Of a DNA stretch of 64,000 nt, positions 11,874 to 21,728 are shown piece after piece; the first letter of the stretch is position 1, and each line of letters starts with the position of its first letter. Location: contig JAADVB010000076.1 of the NCBI GenBank assembly GCA_023334545.1, positions 1 to 64,000 on the forward strand, given 5' to 3'. The notes under the pieces were generated by a model. The model was not told the DNA's origin, did not search any database, and worked only from the letters and a program-made list of their open reading frames with translations. Origin of the DNA: Salisapilia sapeloensis (taxonomy: Eukaryota > Oomycota > Peronosporomycetes > Peronosporales > Salisapiliaceae). The position numbers and the translations under genes are program-made.

Positions 11874-12325
11874 ATGGCGGACGACCCGAACACACCCGTC
11901 TTGGAAGAGCAGCGGACGTCGCGACAAGCCGCTAGCGAAGCTCCCCAAGAAAGCAACAACCGGGGTAACTTTACTCGGAACGTCAGCAAAGAAACGGATG
12001 AGCAGATCGCTCGCAAAATCTTCTTCGGAGGACTCGTCTTCCTCCCATGGCTTCATCTTGTCAACATCATTTACTTTCGCAAGCAATTCTTTGACGCCCA
12101 GATCGATGCGCCCGTCACAATGTGTACGTCCTCTAGCTCCAATCTTCTCCTGTAAAGCATGTAGTTACTCTCCCCATAGGGACGCGACGGAGCATGCTGA
12201 GCTTTTGCTTCTTCTCGGTGCTCTTCATCGCGTGGGTGCTCGTCGTGCAGCTCGGGTGGGAAGACTTGGGTCTCTCTAGCGTCATGATGAATATTCCACC
12301 AGAGAACCTAGACAAGGGCTGGTAG
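11874..12325 (+). CDS. PEN2: Gamma-secretase subunit PEN-2
   Basis: The smallest subunit of gamma-secretase, the intramembrane aspartyl protease complex (presenilin, nicastrin, APH-1, PEN-2). The exons are 11874-12123 and 12180-12325, separated by a 56-bp GTACGT...ATAG intron that splits a Trp codon. The product is 131 residues, slightly longer than the 101 of human PEN-2 because of a polar N-terminal extension. The core reads KIFFGGLVFLPWLHLVN followed by a second hydrophobic segment (SMLSFCFFSVLFIAWVLVV) after the splice, as expected for the two-hairpin fold. It ends in GW. No other gamma-secretase subunit is in this window. Confidence 0.92.
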
Positions 12326-12468
12326 TCTCCTGAATTAAATAAAGCGTGTTTCCATCTTTACTCTAGCTTGTGACCTACAGTCTTCCTACAGTAGTGGTAA
12401 AGAGGGCATTCTGTAGTTTATAGACCCAACGCTATTGCCGACAACAAAGCACGAGATCCTGGTACAGC

Positions 12469-13469
12469 ATGACCGCCCCCATTCTCTCCATCGACACGCA
12501 GCATGAGGACATGGTGCACGACGCCCAGCTGGACTACTATGGCAAGCGTCTAGCCACCTGCTCCTCCGACCGAACCATCAAGGTATACGACGTCTCGGGC
12601 GAAGTGCAGAACAACGAACACGTGCTCACGGGCCATGAAGGACCTGTCTGGCAGGTCGTCTGGGCGCACCCCCAGTTCGGCTCCCTCCTGGCCTCCTGTT
12701 CCTACGATGGCAAGGTCATCATCTACAAGGAAACGGCTCTGAACCAGTGGACGCAAGCCTATGTCCACTCGTTCCACCAGGCCTCGGTCAATGCCATTCA
12801 GTGGTCTCCGCCAGAGTGCGGCCTAGCACTCGCTTGCGCCTCGGCTGATGGAAGCGTCTCCGTCCTGTCCTACACTCGTACGTTTCATCTATATCGTCTA
12901 CAATGCAAAGTCTAACGTCCTACATAGCGTCTGGATGGTCCGTCTCGAGCTTCCAGGATAGTGGACTCGGATGCAACGCCGTCAGCTGGGCGCCGTACAA
13001 CTCGCTCGGCTCCACCTCCAACGTCGACGGGGAAATGGATCCATCGAATGTCCCTTGGCGCCTCATCACTGCCTCCTGTGACAAGACGCTCAAGATCTGG
13101 CGGATGAACCTCGGAGACACCGAGTGGACCAAGGAAGAGGAGCTGACCGCCGGCCCGGCCCACAGCGACTGGGTCCGGGACGTCGCATGGGCTCCGTTGG
13201 TCTCTCGCCACAAGAATGTCGTGGCGTCCGGGTCCGAGGACAAGCACGTGTACATCTGGACGCAGACGGAGGCACAGGGTCCGTGGAAGAAAGAGCTCTT
13301 GCATGCATTCGAAGCTCCGATCTGGCGCGTGAGCTGGAGCGTGTCGGGCCAGGTGCTCGCCGTGAGCACGGGAGACCACCAGGTGAGCCTGTGGAAGGAG
13401 ACGCTGGATAAGAAGTGGATACAGATATCGTCTGTGGACGAAGCGGGGGCGCTCCACGGTTCCGAATAA
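12469..13469 (+). CDS. SEC13: COPII/nuclear pore protein SEC13
   Basis: A WD40 protein that forms the COPII outer cage with SEC31 and also sits in the Y-shaped nuclear pore complex. The exons are 12469-12877 and 12928-13469, with a 50-bp GTACGT...ATAG intron. The product is 316 residues (human 322). The start is characteristic: [20 protein letters not shown], then [10 protein letters not shown]. Further blades include [58 protein letters not shown] and [21 protein letters not shown]. The six blades are complete and the missing seventh is normally supplied by the partner. The stop lies 39 bp from the convergent glycosyltransferase. Confidence 0.96.
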
Positions 13470-13508
13470 GCAAAGTTTACGTCTCAAATAATCCGTTCAT
13501 TTCGTTTG

Positions 13509-14588
13509 CTACGTCTCGTAATTCCGTCGCCACCGACGGCGATACCGCTGCTCCATCACCTGCACGCACTTGTAGTGCATCTGGTTCTTATGGTTGTAGT
13601 ACGACAGCGTCATCTTCTTCTTCTCCGACTTGGCTTCCGCGTGCTTCCATGGTGTGTCCGTCGGATCCAGACGTTTGCTAACGATTGCCGTTTCTCTTCC
13701 TTCAACCATTTTCAAGTAGCCGGCAATCCAAACGTCGTCTACCGTGATGCAGCTCGACGGGATGCTCGCCAAAGCGTTCACGTCCGAAAAGAACCGACGT
13801 CGATACGCATTCCCGCAGCACGCCTGCAAGATGTCGACCACTCGTCCTTGGGGTCGCAAAAAATATGGAACGTACGCAGGAACGACACCGGCCGGGTGTC
13901 CAGGTAGCGGCATCATCCCCCATCCGCAGACCCCAACGGCTACTTCAGGCTGATACACACTCTCCCATGCCAACGCTTCCACCAGCTGAGAAGGGTACTC
14001 AAAGTCATCGTCAACGGTAATGATCAATGTGTCCGGATCGTCCTCCAGACGCAAGGCGCCAAGTAGTTTGGTAGCCGGTCCATCGTCGACGCATCGATTC
14101 ACCTTGACCAGTGGCTCCACCTGACTCAGCTGCACGGGAATCTCGACGTCGTCGTACAACCTTTCCGGATGCCGCTTCATCCGGCCTCTCGGGACGTTCA
14201 CATAGATCTGGTCAGGCACCAAGCTCTGATGCAAGAGAGAGGTGACGCTGTGCATGACAGTTGCCAATCGATCTGGCGTCGTCGTCAGACTGACGACTAC
14301 TCGGAAATCTGGCCGCCATGCACTCCCGTCTTCAAGCGTAGGTGGATAGTCTGCAGCTCGCCGACCGTGGAAGGCTTTTGTAAAAATGAGCGTGAACAGC
14401 GGGGAGATAGTCCCGTAGCGCGCGAGCAGCTGGACATAGCCCCACGTGACGAGTGACAATGCTAGTGCCGACAGAATAGATAAGGCCGTGATCTTGCGCA
14501 TCCAAGGGTACCTTCTGCGAGCTCTGTGACTAGGCAACACCGGTTGCCTCAAATATACGCTCCATTCCCTCCAAATCTTGCGGATCAT
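13509..14588 (-). CDS. Type II membrane glycosyltransferase, GT-A fold
   Basis: A 359-residue single-exon protein. A short basic N-terminus is followed by one transmembrane segment at about residues 32-54, the layout of a Golgi-resident glycosyltransferase. The lumenal part starts with VVVSLTTTPDRL. It contains a DDD metal-binding motif at residues 193-195 (TVDDDFEYP), preceded by a KLLGAL segment typical of nucleotide-sugar transferases. Later come ACCGNAYRRRFF and TVDDVWIAGYL, the latter with a possible second acidic site. The family is not pinned down; donor and acceptor are unknown. The start is 142 bp from the divergent CHMP4 start. Confidence 0.75.
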   Translation of the reverse strand: MIRKIWREWSVYLRQPVLPSHRARRRYPWMRKITALSILSALALSLVTWGYVQLLARYGTISPLFTLIFTKAFHGRRAADYPPTLEDGSAWRPDFRVVVSLTTTPDRLATVMHSVTSLLHQSLVPDQIYVNVPRGRMKRHPERLYDDVEIPVQLSQVEPLVKVNRCVDDGPATKLLGALRLEDDPDTLIITVDDDFEYPSQLVEALAWESVYQPEVAVGVCGWGMMPLPGHPAGVVPAYVPYFLRPQGRVVDILQACCGNAYRRRFFSDVNALASIPSSCITVDDVWIAGYLKMVEGRETAIVSKRLDPTDTPWKHAEAKSEKKKMTLSYYNHKNQMHYKCVQVMEQRYRRRWRRNYET

Positions 14589-14730
14589 CTTGTGTATGAG
14601 CTTTATTGTCCCGCAGTCTAGTTATACTACAGCTAAATCGGGACAGCGTCGGGGCGGCGGATAGCGACAAGTATAGTTGGACACCGAGTCCTTCTGGTGA
14701 GAACTTCCGAACAAAATCCGTCAGTAGGTC

Positions 14731-15453
14731 ATGAACTTGTTCGGTCGGAAGAAGGCGGCGGCCGAGAAAGCGTCGCCTGCGGCTACTGCGAACACCATTC
14801 GGAAGCTACGGACCCAACTGGACCAGCTAGAGAAAAGGGAGGCGCACCTTGAAACGAAGGTGAATGCACAGCTTTTGGAAGCGAAGAAGCTATCTCAGGC
14901 CAAAGATAAACGCGGTGCGTTATTCGCATTGAAGCGAAAGAAAATGTTCGAGTCCCAGATCGAAAAGATCCAAGGCTCTCGCATGACGCTAGAAACACAG
15001 GTCATGACGCTCGAGAGCGCGCACGTGAACATGGAGACGTTCAACGCGATGCGAGCTGGCGCAGACCAGATGAAGTCCATCCACGGCCAAATGGACGTCG
15101 ATACGGTCGATAACATCATGGACGACATTCAGGAGGACATGGCGACAGCTGATGAGATCGCCAACGCCATCTCGCAGCCCATCGGGACGCAGCTCTTTGA
15201 CGATGACGAATTGCTACAAGAGCTGGACGAAATGGAGGAGCTTGATCTCGAGGACAAGGCGATGGAAACGCCGTCCGAAAAGGTGGAAGCTCCCCCTGCA
15301 CCCGTCCCCGCCGCAGCCGCAGCTGCAAACCCGCCAAAGGAAGAGGAAAAGGAAACGAAAAAAGAGGTGCAGCTGCCAGAGGTTCCGACACACAAAGTGG
15401 AAGAGGACGAGCTGGCGGACCTGCGGAAACTTCACGAGTCCATGGCACTCTAA
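14731..15453 (+). CDS. SNF7: ESCRT-III subunit CHMP4/SNF7 (VPS32)
   Basis: A core ESCRT-III filament subunit that polymerises on membranes during multivesicular body formation, cytokinesis and membrane repair. The product is 240 residues. A basic N-terminal amphipathic start (MNLFGRKKAAAEK) is followed by the long coiled-coil helices (LRTQLDQLEKREAHLETKV, then FALKRKKMFESQIEKI). An acidic autoinhibitory half contains LFDDDELLQELDEMEE. A Pro/Ala-rich linker leads to a C-terminal helix with ELADLRKLHESMAL, which resembles the Bro1/ALIX-binding helix. It is intronless. Confidence 0.93.
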   Translation: MNLFGRKKAAAEKASPAATANTIRKLRTQLDQLEKREAHLETKVNAQLLEAKKLSQAKDKRGALFALKRKKMFESQIEKIQGSRMTLETQVMTLESAHVNMETFNAMRAGADQMKSIHGQMDVDTVDNIMDDIQEDMATADEIANAISQPIGTQLFDDDELLQELDEMEELDLEDKAMETPSEKVEAPPAPVPAAAAAANPPKEEEKETKKEVQLPEVPTHKVEEDELADLRKLHESMAL

Positions 15454-15528
15454 ATTTACAAACAAGATTTCCGTCTACAATATGTAATGGGTGCACGTTT
15501 CCTCTGGAAAAAGATTCTTGTTCTAGAC

Positions 15529-16506
15529 TTATCTCTTGACCCACTGGAACTTCTTCCGGGCCTTGGGCTGACCTGGCTTCTTCCGCTCCACCATACGCGG
15601 GTCTCGTCGCAGAAGCTTCTGCTTCTTCAAGGCAGACCGGAGCTCCGGGTCAAAGTGCTGCAGCGCCCGAGATAGACCGTGGCGGACGGCGCCGGCCTGG
15701 CCGGTCAGTCCGCCGCCCTTGACGGTGCAGTAGACATCGAACGCGCCGACCTTGTCCACCACGACGAACGGCTTGAGCACGTCTTCCTTGTGCGTTTCCC
15801 GGACAAAGTACTCGGTCAGGTCCTTCTTGTTGATCTTGATGCGGCCTCCGAAAGGTTCGCTCGCAGGCTTGATCCAGACTCGAGCAGTCGACGTCTTTCG
15901 GCGACCAGTGCCGTACGCTCGGCCCTTCTCGTCCACCTGCCTGTAGCGCGGCGGGTTCATTTTGGCTTCTGCCAATGCGCGTCTGGCCTCTCGTTCCAGT
16001 CGTCGACGCTCGTCCAGAACGTGGCTCTTGAGACGGATGGCGTTCACCCACTTGGGCACACCTTCTGGCGTCATCTCATCGAGATCGCCTTCAAAGCCCA
16101 TCCACGACTCTTCGCTGAGCTTGCCCATCTTCGCTTCATCCCAGTAGGGCGTGATGTCGACCTCGTCATCCACATCCTCCGACGCATCGAACTGCTCACC
16201 TTGGTCCTGCTGCGCTTCGACCATCTGACGGCGCTCCTGGGCCTGCAAGAACAAATTTTTGCTGGTGTCGAATCCCTGCGGCTCTTCCGGCACCTCATCC
16301 TCGTCGTCCGAGTTGCCACCACTCGGGCCACCACTCGGGCCACCAAACGTATCCCCACGCTTCTTGGCAAAGTGACGGATCGCAGTCACCTGGGTGGGTG
16401 CAACTGGGCTTCCGATAGAGAGCGATTGCATGACATTGCTTAACTGCGTCGTGCGAGGCGCTGCGGACGCCAATACGCGACGGGAAGCCGCGACCAGCAC
16501 CTTCAT
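15529..16506 (-). CDS. MRPS9: Mitochondrial ribosomal protein uS9m
   Basis: Small-subunit protein S9 of the mitochondrial ribosome, whose C-terminal tail reaches the P-site tRNA. The product is 325 residues from the ATG at 16506. The frame stays open to 16536, but the chosen start gives a clean mitochondrial presequence (MKVLVAASRRVLASAAPR). The central part is acidic with a short GGPSGGPSGG repeat. The C-terminal S9 domain begins GTGRRKTSTARVW, continues VKGGGLTGQAGAVRHGLSRAL, and ends in the signature RKKPGQPKARKKFQWVKR. Matching antisense frames are shadows of its codon bias. Confidence 0.95.
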   Translation of the reverse strand: MKVLVAASRRVLASAAPRTTQLSNVMQSLSIGSPVAPTQVTAIRHFAKKRGDTFGGPSGGPSGGNSDDEDEVPEEPQGFDTSKNLFLQAQERRQMVEAQQDQGEQFDASEDVDDEVDITPYWDEAKMGKLSEESWMGFEGDLDEMTPEGVPKWVNAIRLKSHVLDERRRLEREARRALAEAKMNPPRYRQVDEKGRAYGTGRRKTSTARVWIKPASEPFGGRIKINKKDLTEYFVRETHKEDVLKPFVVVDKVGAFDVYCTVKGGGLTGQAGAVRHGLSRALQHFDPELRSALKKQKLLRRDPRMVERKKPGQPKARKKFQWVKR

Positions 16507-16812
16507 ACTTTGGTCCGAGTCAAATGACCACCACAAAACCTTTTCCGTACCTTATTGAATTTAGATCACGTGTCCTATAAATGTTGCATCCTATTTTCTG
16601 TTTAATACGTACTATAAAGTAAGACGCTTCAGCTTCAAAGTCGGAGAACGAGGCTTCCGTCAGAGCTACTTTGGACGCAAAGAGCACACGAAGAGCATTG
16701 AGACATGGAGGAAAAGAGTCCACAGGGGCAGAAAGAAAAAAGTCCACTACGCCGAGCTCAATGCATGCTTTTCCATTTAAAAGTTGTATGCAATCGTATA
16801 TAAACGTTTCTC

Positions 16813-17275
16813 ATGTCAATAGACATCAAAGTTGCCGACCTCGAACCAGAGTCCAAGGGCCACAACCTAGTGGTGCAAGTGGTGTCCGTACTTCCGAAAG
16901 CACATACGGATCAGTTCAATCGTGGAATTGATCGTGTAGAAGTTGTGCTAGCTGACGACACTGGCTGCATCACACTGAACGCTCGTCAAGGTACTTGCCC
17001 TGCACTGTCTATCTAGTGTATTCATTCTTACAGTCAAAAATAATGCAGAGCAAGCCGAGTTGCTTGAGCCAAATCACCCGGTTGTCATCCGCAACGTCCG
17101 CGTGGATATCTTCCACGGCTATATGCGTCTGCGTGTTGACGAATTTGGCAAGATTACCACATACCCCGATGACGTAGAGTCGACGCCGTCGCCCCCGACC
17201 ACTATAAACACGACCAACGATATGTCGTCCGTCGAGTATGAGCTTCGTGCTGTTGATGACGAAGACGACAAGTAG
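16813..17275 (+). CDS. OB-fold nucleic acid-binding protein
   Basis: A 139-residue OB-fold protein related to the small plant family typified by At4g28440 and, more distantly, to SOSS-B type single-strand DNA-binding proteins. The exons are 16813-16990 and 17034-17275, with a 43-bp intron (GTACTT...ACAG). Family marks are KVADLEPESKGHNLVVQVV, VEVVLADDTGCITLNAR and, after the splice, a MRLRVDEFGKI strand. The last 35 residues are acidic and Pro/Thr-rich. Function in the cell is inferred from the fold only. Confidence 0.8.
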
Positions 17276-17489
17276 GTTTTTAATCCGGAAACATGGCGTA
17301 GCTTTCTTCGTTCCACTTCATCTTTCCCTTCAAGGTCTACTTCCGTCCTGAAATAGTGTGAACCACCTTACATTCGGACTGTGCCCCGCGCACTTGAACA
17401 AAGTATGTTAGCCTTCACCAGCCAACCGTTCGGCCTGTCAAGACTTCCGGAGGCACTTATATTCGAAAAAGACTCGAAAGCTTTCAACC

Positions 17490-18096
17490 ATGGGTGTGCG
17501 TACCAAGACCGTCAAGGGCAGTGCCGTCAAGATCATCGAGAAGTACTACGCTCGTCTCACTCTCGACTTCGACACGAACAAGCGTGTGTGCGATGAAGTC
17601 GCCATCATCCCGTCCAAGCGTCTCCGAAACAAGATCGCTGGCTACATCACGCACTTGATGAAGCGCATCCAGAACGGACCTGTCCGTGGCATCTCCCTGA
17701 AGCTGCAGGAGGAGGAGCGTGAGCGCCGCATGGACTTCGTCCCGGAGAAGTCGGCCATTGACACGGAGAACATTGAGATTGACAACGACACCAAGGACAT
17801 GCTTGCCCACCTCGACCTCAAGCTCGACGGCGTCCACGTCCCGCAGGTATGATTTATTACACTATCCTAAGCCAATGCCGGAACCGATAGATGGCTCTTT
17901 TTAAAAGAATCGGTGAACCCATGGCTATCATGACTATTCCACTTCGAAGGTGGATAGAAATGAAAGTTATATGTGTCACTACTGTCACTTGTGAAAATAA
18001 AGTGCTATCACGGCAATGGCGTTGGCTCCTTTTAAAAATAGGAGGCTAACTGTATTATTTATTCAGCCTAAGGCTCGCGGCGACCACCGTAACTAA
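17490..18096 (+). CDS. RPS17: Cytosolic ribosomal protein eS17
   Basis: A small-subunit ribosomal protein. The exons are 17490-17846 (119 codons) and 18067-18096 (nine residues, PKARGDHRN, plus stop). The product is 128 residues. The N-terminus [20 protein letters not shown] and the [21 protein letters not shown] core are diagnostic. Codon use is strongly biased, as expected for a highly expressed gene. The intron (17847-18066, 220 bp) is about four times longer than most introns here and contains several potential stem-loops (see findings). Confidence 0.96.
17847..18066 (+). other. Long structured intron of RPS17
   Basis: A GTATGA...TTCAG intron of 220 bp in a window where most introns are 41-68 bp. 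It has at least three inverted repeats: accgat/atcggt around 17881-17913, a stem closing over ccacttcgaaggtgg near 17940-17950, and gttggctcc/ggaggctaac near 18021-18050. Ribosomal protein introns often host snoRNAs. I see no clear C/D boxes, and H/ACA boxes could not be assigned. Confidence 0.35.
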
Positions 18097-18170
18097 GCTG
18101 TGTCACACCCTGCACCTTGTACTAGCGGGATGAAATAAAAGTCGAAAGCTTTCGCCTCGAATTTCGTGTG

Positions 18171-18901
18171 TTAAAATTCTGTGCTTTGGGTCATGATGGC
18201 GAAGAACTCATTCGTGCTAATCTGTCCGTCGTCGTCCTGGTCAAACTCGTCGATCATGGCCTGCAAGTCTTCGTCGTCCAGGTGCTCTCCAAGCTCCTTG
18301 GCCACTCTTCTCATTTTCTATAATTTTTTTGTTAGATACGCTTTGTGTTAACAGGTCGTATTCGTACGCGAAGGTTGATCTTGCCACTCCCGTCGTCATC
18401 AAACAGTTCAAACGCCTTTGATACATGTCTTGCAAATCGATGAAATGGATATTCGTATCATCGTTATAGCATACCTTTTGGATCTCCTCTTCTGGGTCCC
18501 GAGCAACAACCTTCCGCCGCACTAGCAACATGAGAATTAGGCTTTCTCACTCAAAACTACCGCTTGCAAGCTACGAACTGATTTCCATGTAATCACTGAA
18601 CTCGATTCGGCCGTTGCGATGGACATCTACAGCTTCTACTAGCTCCACCACTTCTTTTTTACTTACGTGGAATCCCAACGCTCTCATGAGTACCTGCATG
18701 CAAACAATTATAAGTGTTTAAAAGACAGCAAGTAGAAACAGGAACCTTCAGCTCGTGGTAATCGATAGATCCTTTCTTGTCGACATCAAACAGATCGAAA
18801 GCTTCTTTTAATTCTTTCTTCTGCTCCTCGTGCAATTCTTGCCTGGACCGTCTCCTACGAGCATGCAAAGGGTCTTTTAGTCCGTGGGACCGCCGATCCA
18901 T
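18171..18901 (-). CDS. CETN: Centrin (caltractin)
   Basis: A small EF-hand protein of basal bodies, centrosomes and nuclear export/repair complexes. The five exons are 18901-18746, 18693-18579, 18521-18475, 18415-18368 and 18317-18171; introns are 50-59 bp. The product is 170 residues, the family length. The order is a basic N-terminus, [15 protein letters not shown]1 loop [12 protein letters not shown], degenerate EF2 [12 protein letters not shown], the [18 protein letters not shown] junction with EF3, [11 protein letters not shown], and EF4 [17 protein letters not shown]. The start is the last Met before the conserved part; an open frame to 19018 would add 39 residues. In a zoospore-forming oomycete it would serve flagellar basal bodies. 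Confidence 0.93.
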
Positions 18902-19125
18902 CTTGCGTAATGGATCAAATGCCTTCGCTCCAGCCTGCGTCTCTTCACGATCGCATCGTTTTGATTCGTACAAAAGCACTTGCTCGACAACATGACTGGG
19001 CAAAAACAAACAAGTCAAATATCACAATATTAAACACATTATATCATCATCAATGTATACAAATAGCCATATTTTATCGGACCATTTTGACAATCTAACT
19101 TGACACGAACAAAGTAAAGTCCGTG

Positions 19126-21651
19126 ATGGACGCTCGAGCGCTGGCGACAGGCATCTCCCTCCATCCACCGACACGTCCGAGCTCTGAACCTTCATCTAAT
19201 CCATTCTCTGTACATCCATCGCATTCCACCCAGGACGATGATGCCGGTGATGATGAAACAAGCTGGCGAAATATGCTCCAACAGCAAACGTTTATACGAT
19301 TGCAACGGCAGACGAAATCCACCGTTGAAACAGTACTAGGGAAAGCCAATCGATCTAGCTACCAGAGCATGGTAGACTACATGGTCAGTCACTGCGTTGG
19401 CAATACTGCTTACTACGACGTCGACTGCTACCCGACTGCCGGTATCATTGCCGGCCAGGATGCACCGACCAGTAGTCTGTGGCTACCTCCACTCAGTCGC
19501 CAGCTACTCCAACACTTTCCACTCTTGTTACGTTGGGATTTCAACGCCAAGAACGCTCGAGTAGAGTTAGAAAACGTTCTCTTCCAGTTGCAAAGCGTAG
19601 ATCGAGTTCGAGAACGAGAAAAGTCTTGGCTACTGACTGAAATACACGCCTGCGACTTGGAAACAAATAAACCTTGGGCGTCACCACAAGCGCCCAAAAG
19701 ATCAACACCACGAAAGCCTCTGAGAAAAACTCGATCAATGACTCAGCCGTGGCGTAATCCAGCACTGGCGCAAGACATGATCGACCACCTGGAGGTGGCA
19801 GCAGAGTCCAACACGACCGATTCCACAAAAGTTACGAAGCAGATCAACACTTCTTCCACAAAACTATCTACCTCCCAGCTCATCCAAGCCATCCACTCGG
19901 AGTTTGAGGCCAAGTGCGATCCAAAGCAAGACGTCTGTGCAGAGCAAGTGGACATTCTCCTTGCAGTCGTTCGACAGCAGCTACAAGATGCGCTCAACGG
20001 GGACGAACGACATGTCGTTGTCTACCAGCGATTCATCAACTGGTGTCTACGAAGAGTGACCAAAAGCCGATCTTTTGCCCAGCATGACGACCACGGCGTC
20101 ATCCTCCCAGCCTACTCCGAACGCCCTCTTGCCTCCTTCCTCCAGGAGCTGCTATCCAAAGGACTAGCCGACATCCGGACGTGTCCTTCCGACCAAAAGG
20201 ATCCAACTCTCGAAACAAAGTGGAAAATGTCTCTGTCTAAAAACGCAGACTACTACCACTTCAACGCCAACGAAAGTCAAGTGCCCTACCTCATCCTGTG
20301 TATCGATCAATTGGAAACTCTTGACTCGAGAACACTCGCAGACTTTATGTCCATCTGGACGCAAGCGAATCGATCCAGGCGCTCCGATGAGACTCTTCGC
20401 ATCGGGTTCGTCGTCGGCGTTGCGTCCCAAGCGTCCCCAGCCTTGCATCGTCTACCACTGCAAGTGACATCCAAAGTTGATCTTCAGTTCTTTCATCTCA
20501 AGGACTCGCTCAAGTGTTTCCAGGACGTCTTGGAGGCGCTCATCGTCCAGTCGTCTCTCCCTCTCCGTCTCTCGGGTGCCGTCCTGCGTTCCCTCGCAGC
20601 CGTCCAGCGTCGGTCCCAGTCTCTCGTTCGGTTCCGTCACGCCCTCTGCTTTGTCTGTTTCGACCACATTCGTTCTCATCCGTTCAGTTGCTCTACGTTA
20701 CTCTTCCTACAAGATGAAAAGTCAGAGGAAGTGCGACTACCTTTGAGAGTCAAAGTCTTTCGTCACGTCTGCAACACCTCTGACTCGGATCAAGAGGCTG
20801 CTCAAACTGTACAGAGAGCAGTGGACGCTGTACGTCGTCGACGACAGAAGTGGAATTGCGGATGGAGATGCTTGCGAGAGTGCTGTCTGTGGCTGCGCAT
20901 CCCTCTTACAGAAACGTCTCTCGTGTCCAGTTTGGCAGAGGCGCTCGACGGCAACCTCCAGTACTCGTCTGTCGTCGATGCAATGAAAGATCGAATTCAT
21001 CTTGCGTCCTTCAAGGTGCTCAAGAGCTTGATGGACGGCCTGACAGGTATCTGCAACGATCATGAGGCGTCCAACGCGACTCTTCAGGAGCTCTCGTTGC
21101 TCTTTCAGTACGCCATCTTGTACGGCAAAGAAGACCCGGACTTTGCGCCCGTGGAAGGCAACTTGCGACAGGAGGCTCATGCAACGCTTTGTGAAGTGAT
21201 AGGAAACTTGTGTAGCCCTAGCAGCTTTGACGAAGATGCTTCTGTAGCGACGGTTGCTCAGTTCCTAGAGCAAGAGACGACAGTAGACGACCCTTCGGTC
21301 ATCGCGAGCGTCGAGCTAGACTACTACAACGAGCTGCACAATCTACTCTTGGAAATGGCCAATGATTCGACGTCGGATGACGACATCCTACAGGAAGCTC
21401 GGGCCGGAAATGTCGCCAACTCGACGTTTGGGAAGCAGCTGGGGAAAGCGTATACATACTATACGGACGCCGTGGGCAGGTATCTCGACTTGAGGGATTG
21501 GAAACGCCAGTTTGAAAGTGACATGCAAGAGCAAGATGCGTCGGCAACCTTTTTACGAGCATTGTGCACCCTCCGTCACTGGGGTTTGCTCAAGTCACTG
21601 GCGACGGAGAGCCGAGACGTGGAAAAGTTAGAGAAAATGGTCTTCATGTAA
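19126..21651 (+). CDS. ORC3: Origin recognition complex subunit 3
   Basis: Part of the six-subunit complex that marks replication origins and loads MCM. A single exon encodes 841 residues from the ATG at 19126 (a GTG one codon upstream is not a likely start). The AAA-like core shows LILCIDQLETLDSRTL. It is followed by GVASQASPALHRLPLQVTSKV and FHLKDSLKCFQDVLEAL, which match the ORC3 order after its Walker-B-like strand. The N-terminal domain has polar inserts. The C-terminus (ATFLRALCTLRHWGLLKS) resembles the winged-helix end of ORC3. Assignment is by family pattern; ORC3 is divergent across eukaryotes. Confidence 0.87.
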   Translation: MDARALATGISLHPPTRPSSEPSSNPFSVHPSHSTQDDDAGDDETSWRNMLQQQTFIRLQRQTKSTVETVLGKANRSSYQSMVDYMVSHCVGNTAYYDVDCYPTAGIIAGQDAPTSSLWLPPLSRQLLQHFPLLLRWDFNAKNARVELENVLFQLQSVDRVREREKSWLLTEIHACDLETNKPWASPQAPKRSTPRKPLRKTRSMTQPWRNPALAQDMIDHLEVAAESNTTDSTKVTKQINTSSTKLSTSQLIQAIHSEFEAKCDPKQDVCAEQVDILLAVVRQQLQDALNGDERHVVVYQRFINWCLRRVTKSRSFAQHDDHGVILPAYSERPLASFLQELLSKGLADIRTCPSDQKDPTLETKWKMSLSKNADYYHFNANESQVPYLILCIDQLETLDSRTLADFMSIWTQANRSRRSDETLRIGFVVGVASQASPALHRLPLQVTSKVDLQFFHLKDSLKCFQDVLEALIVQSSLPLRLSGAVLRSLAAVQRRSQSLVRFRHALCFVCFDHIRSHPFSCSTLLFLQDEKSEEVRLPLRVKVFRHVCNTSDSDQEAAQTVQRAVDAVRRRRQKWNCGWRCLRECCLWLRIPLTETSLVSSLAEALDGNLQYSSVVDAMKDRIHLASFKVLKSLMDGLTGICNDHEASNATLQELSLLFQYAILYGKEDPDFAPVEGNLRQEAHATLCEVIGNLCSPSSFDEDASVATVAQFLEQETTVDDPSVIASVELDYYNELHNLLLEMANDSTSDDDILQEARAGNVANSTFGKQLGKAYTYYTDAVGRYLDLRDWKRQFESDMQEQDASATFLRALCTLRHWGLLKSLATESRDVEKLEKMVFM

Positions 21652-21728
21652 AGTAAAAGAAAGATTGTTGAGATTATCCTCGCGTCTATTCGTCGCCTCG
21701 CTCAATTGCTGTGGCATAAAGTTAACAT

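Noticed and set aside
12912-13487. 191-codon minus-strand frame inside SEC13
   Set aside because: Antisense to conserved WD40 blades.
15679-16443. 254-codon plus-strand frame opposite mitochondrial uS9
   Set aside because: Antisense shadow; the minus strand encodes an unmistakable S9 domain.
18902-19018. 39-residue upstream extension of centrin
   Set aside because: Open but unlike centrin N-termini; left as an alternative only.
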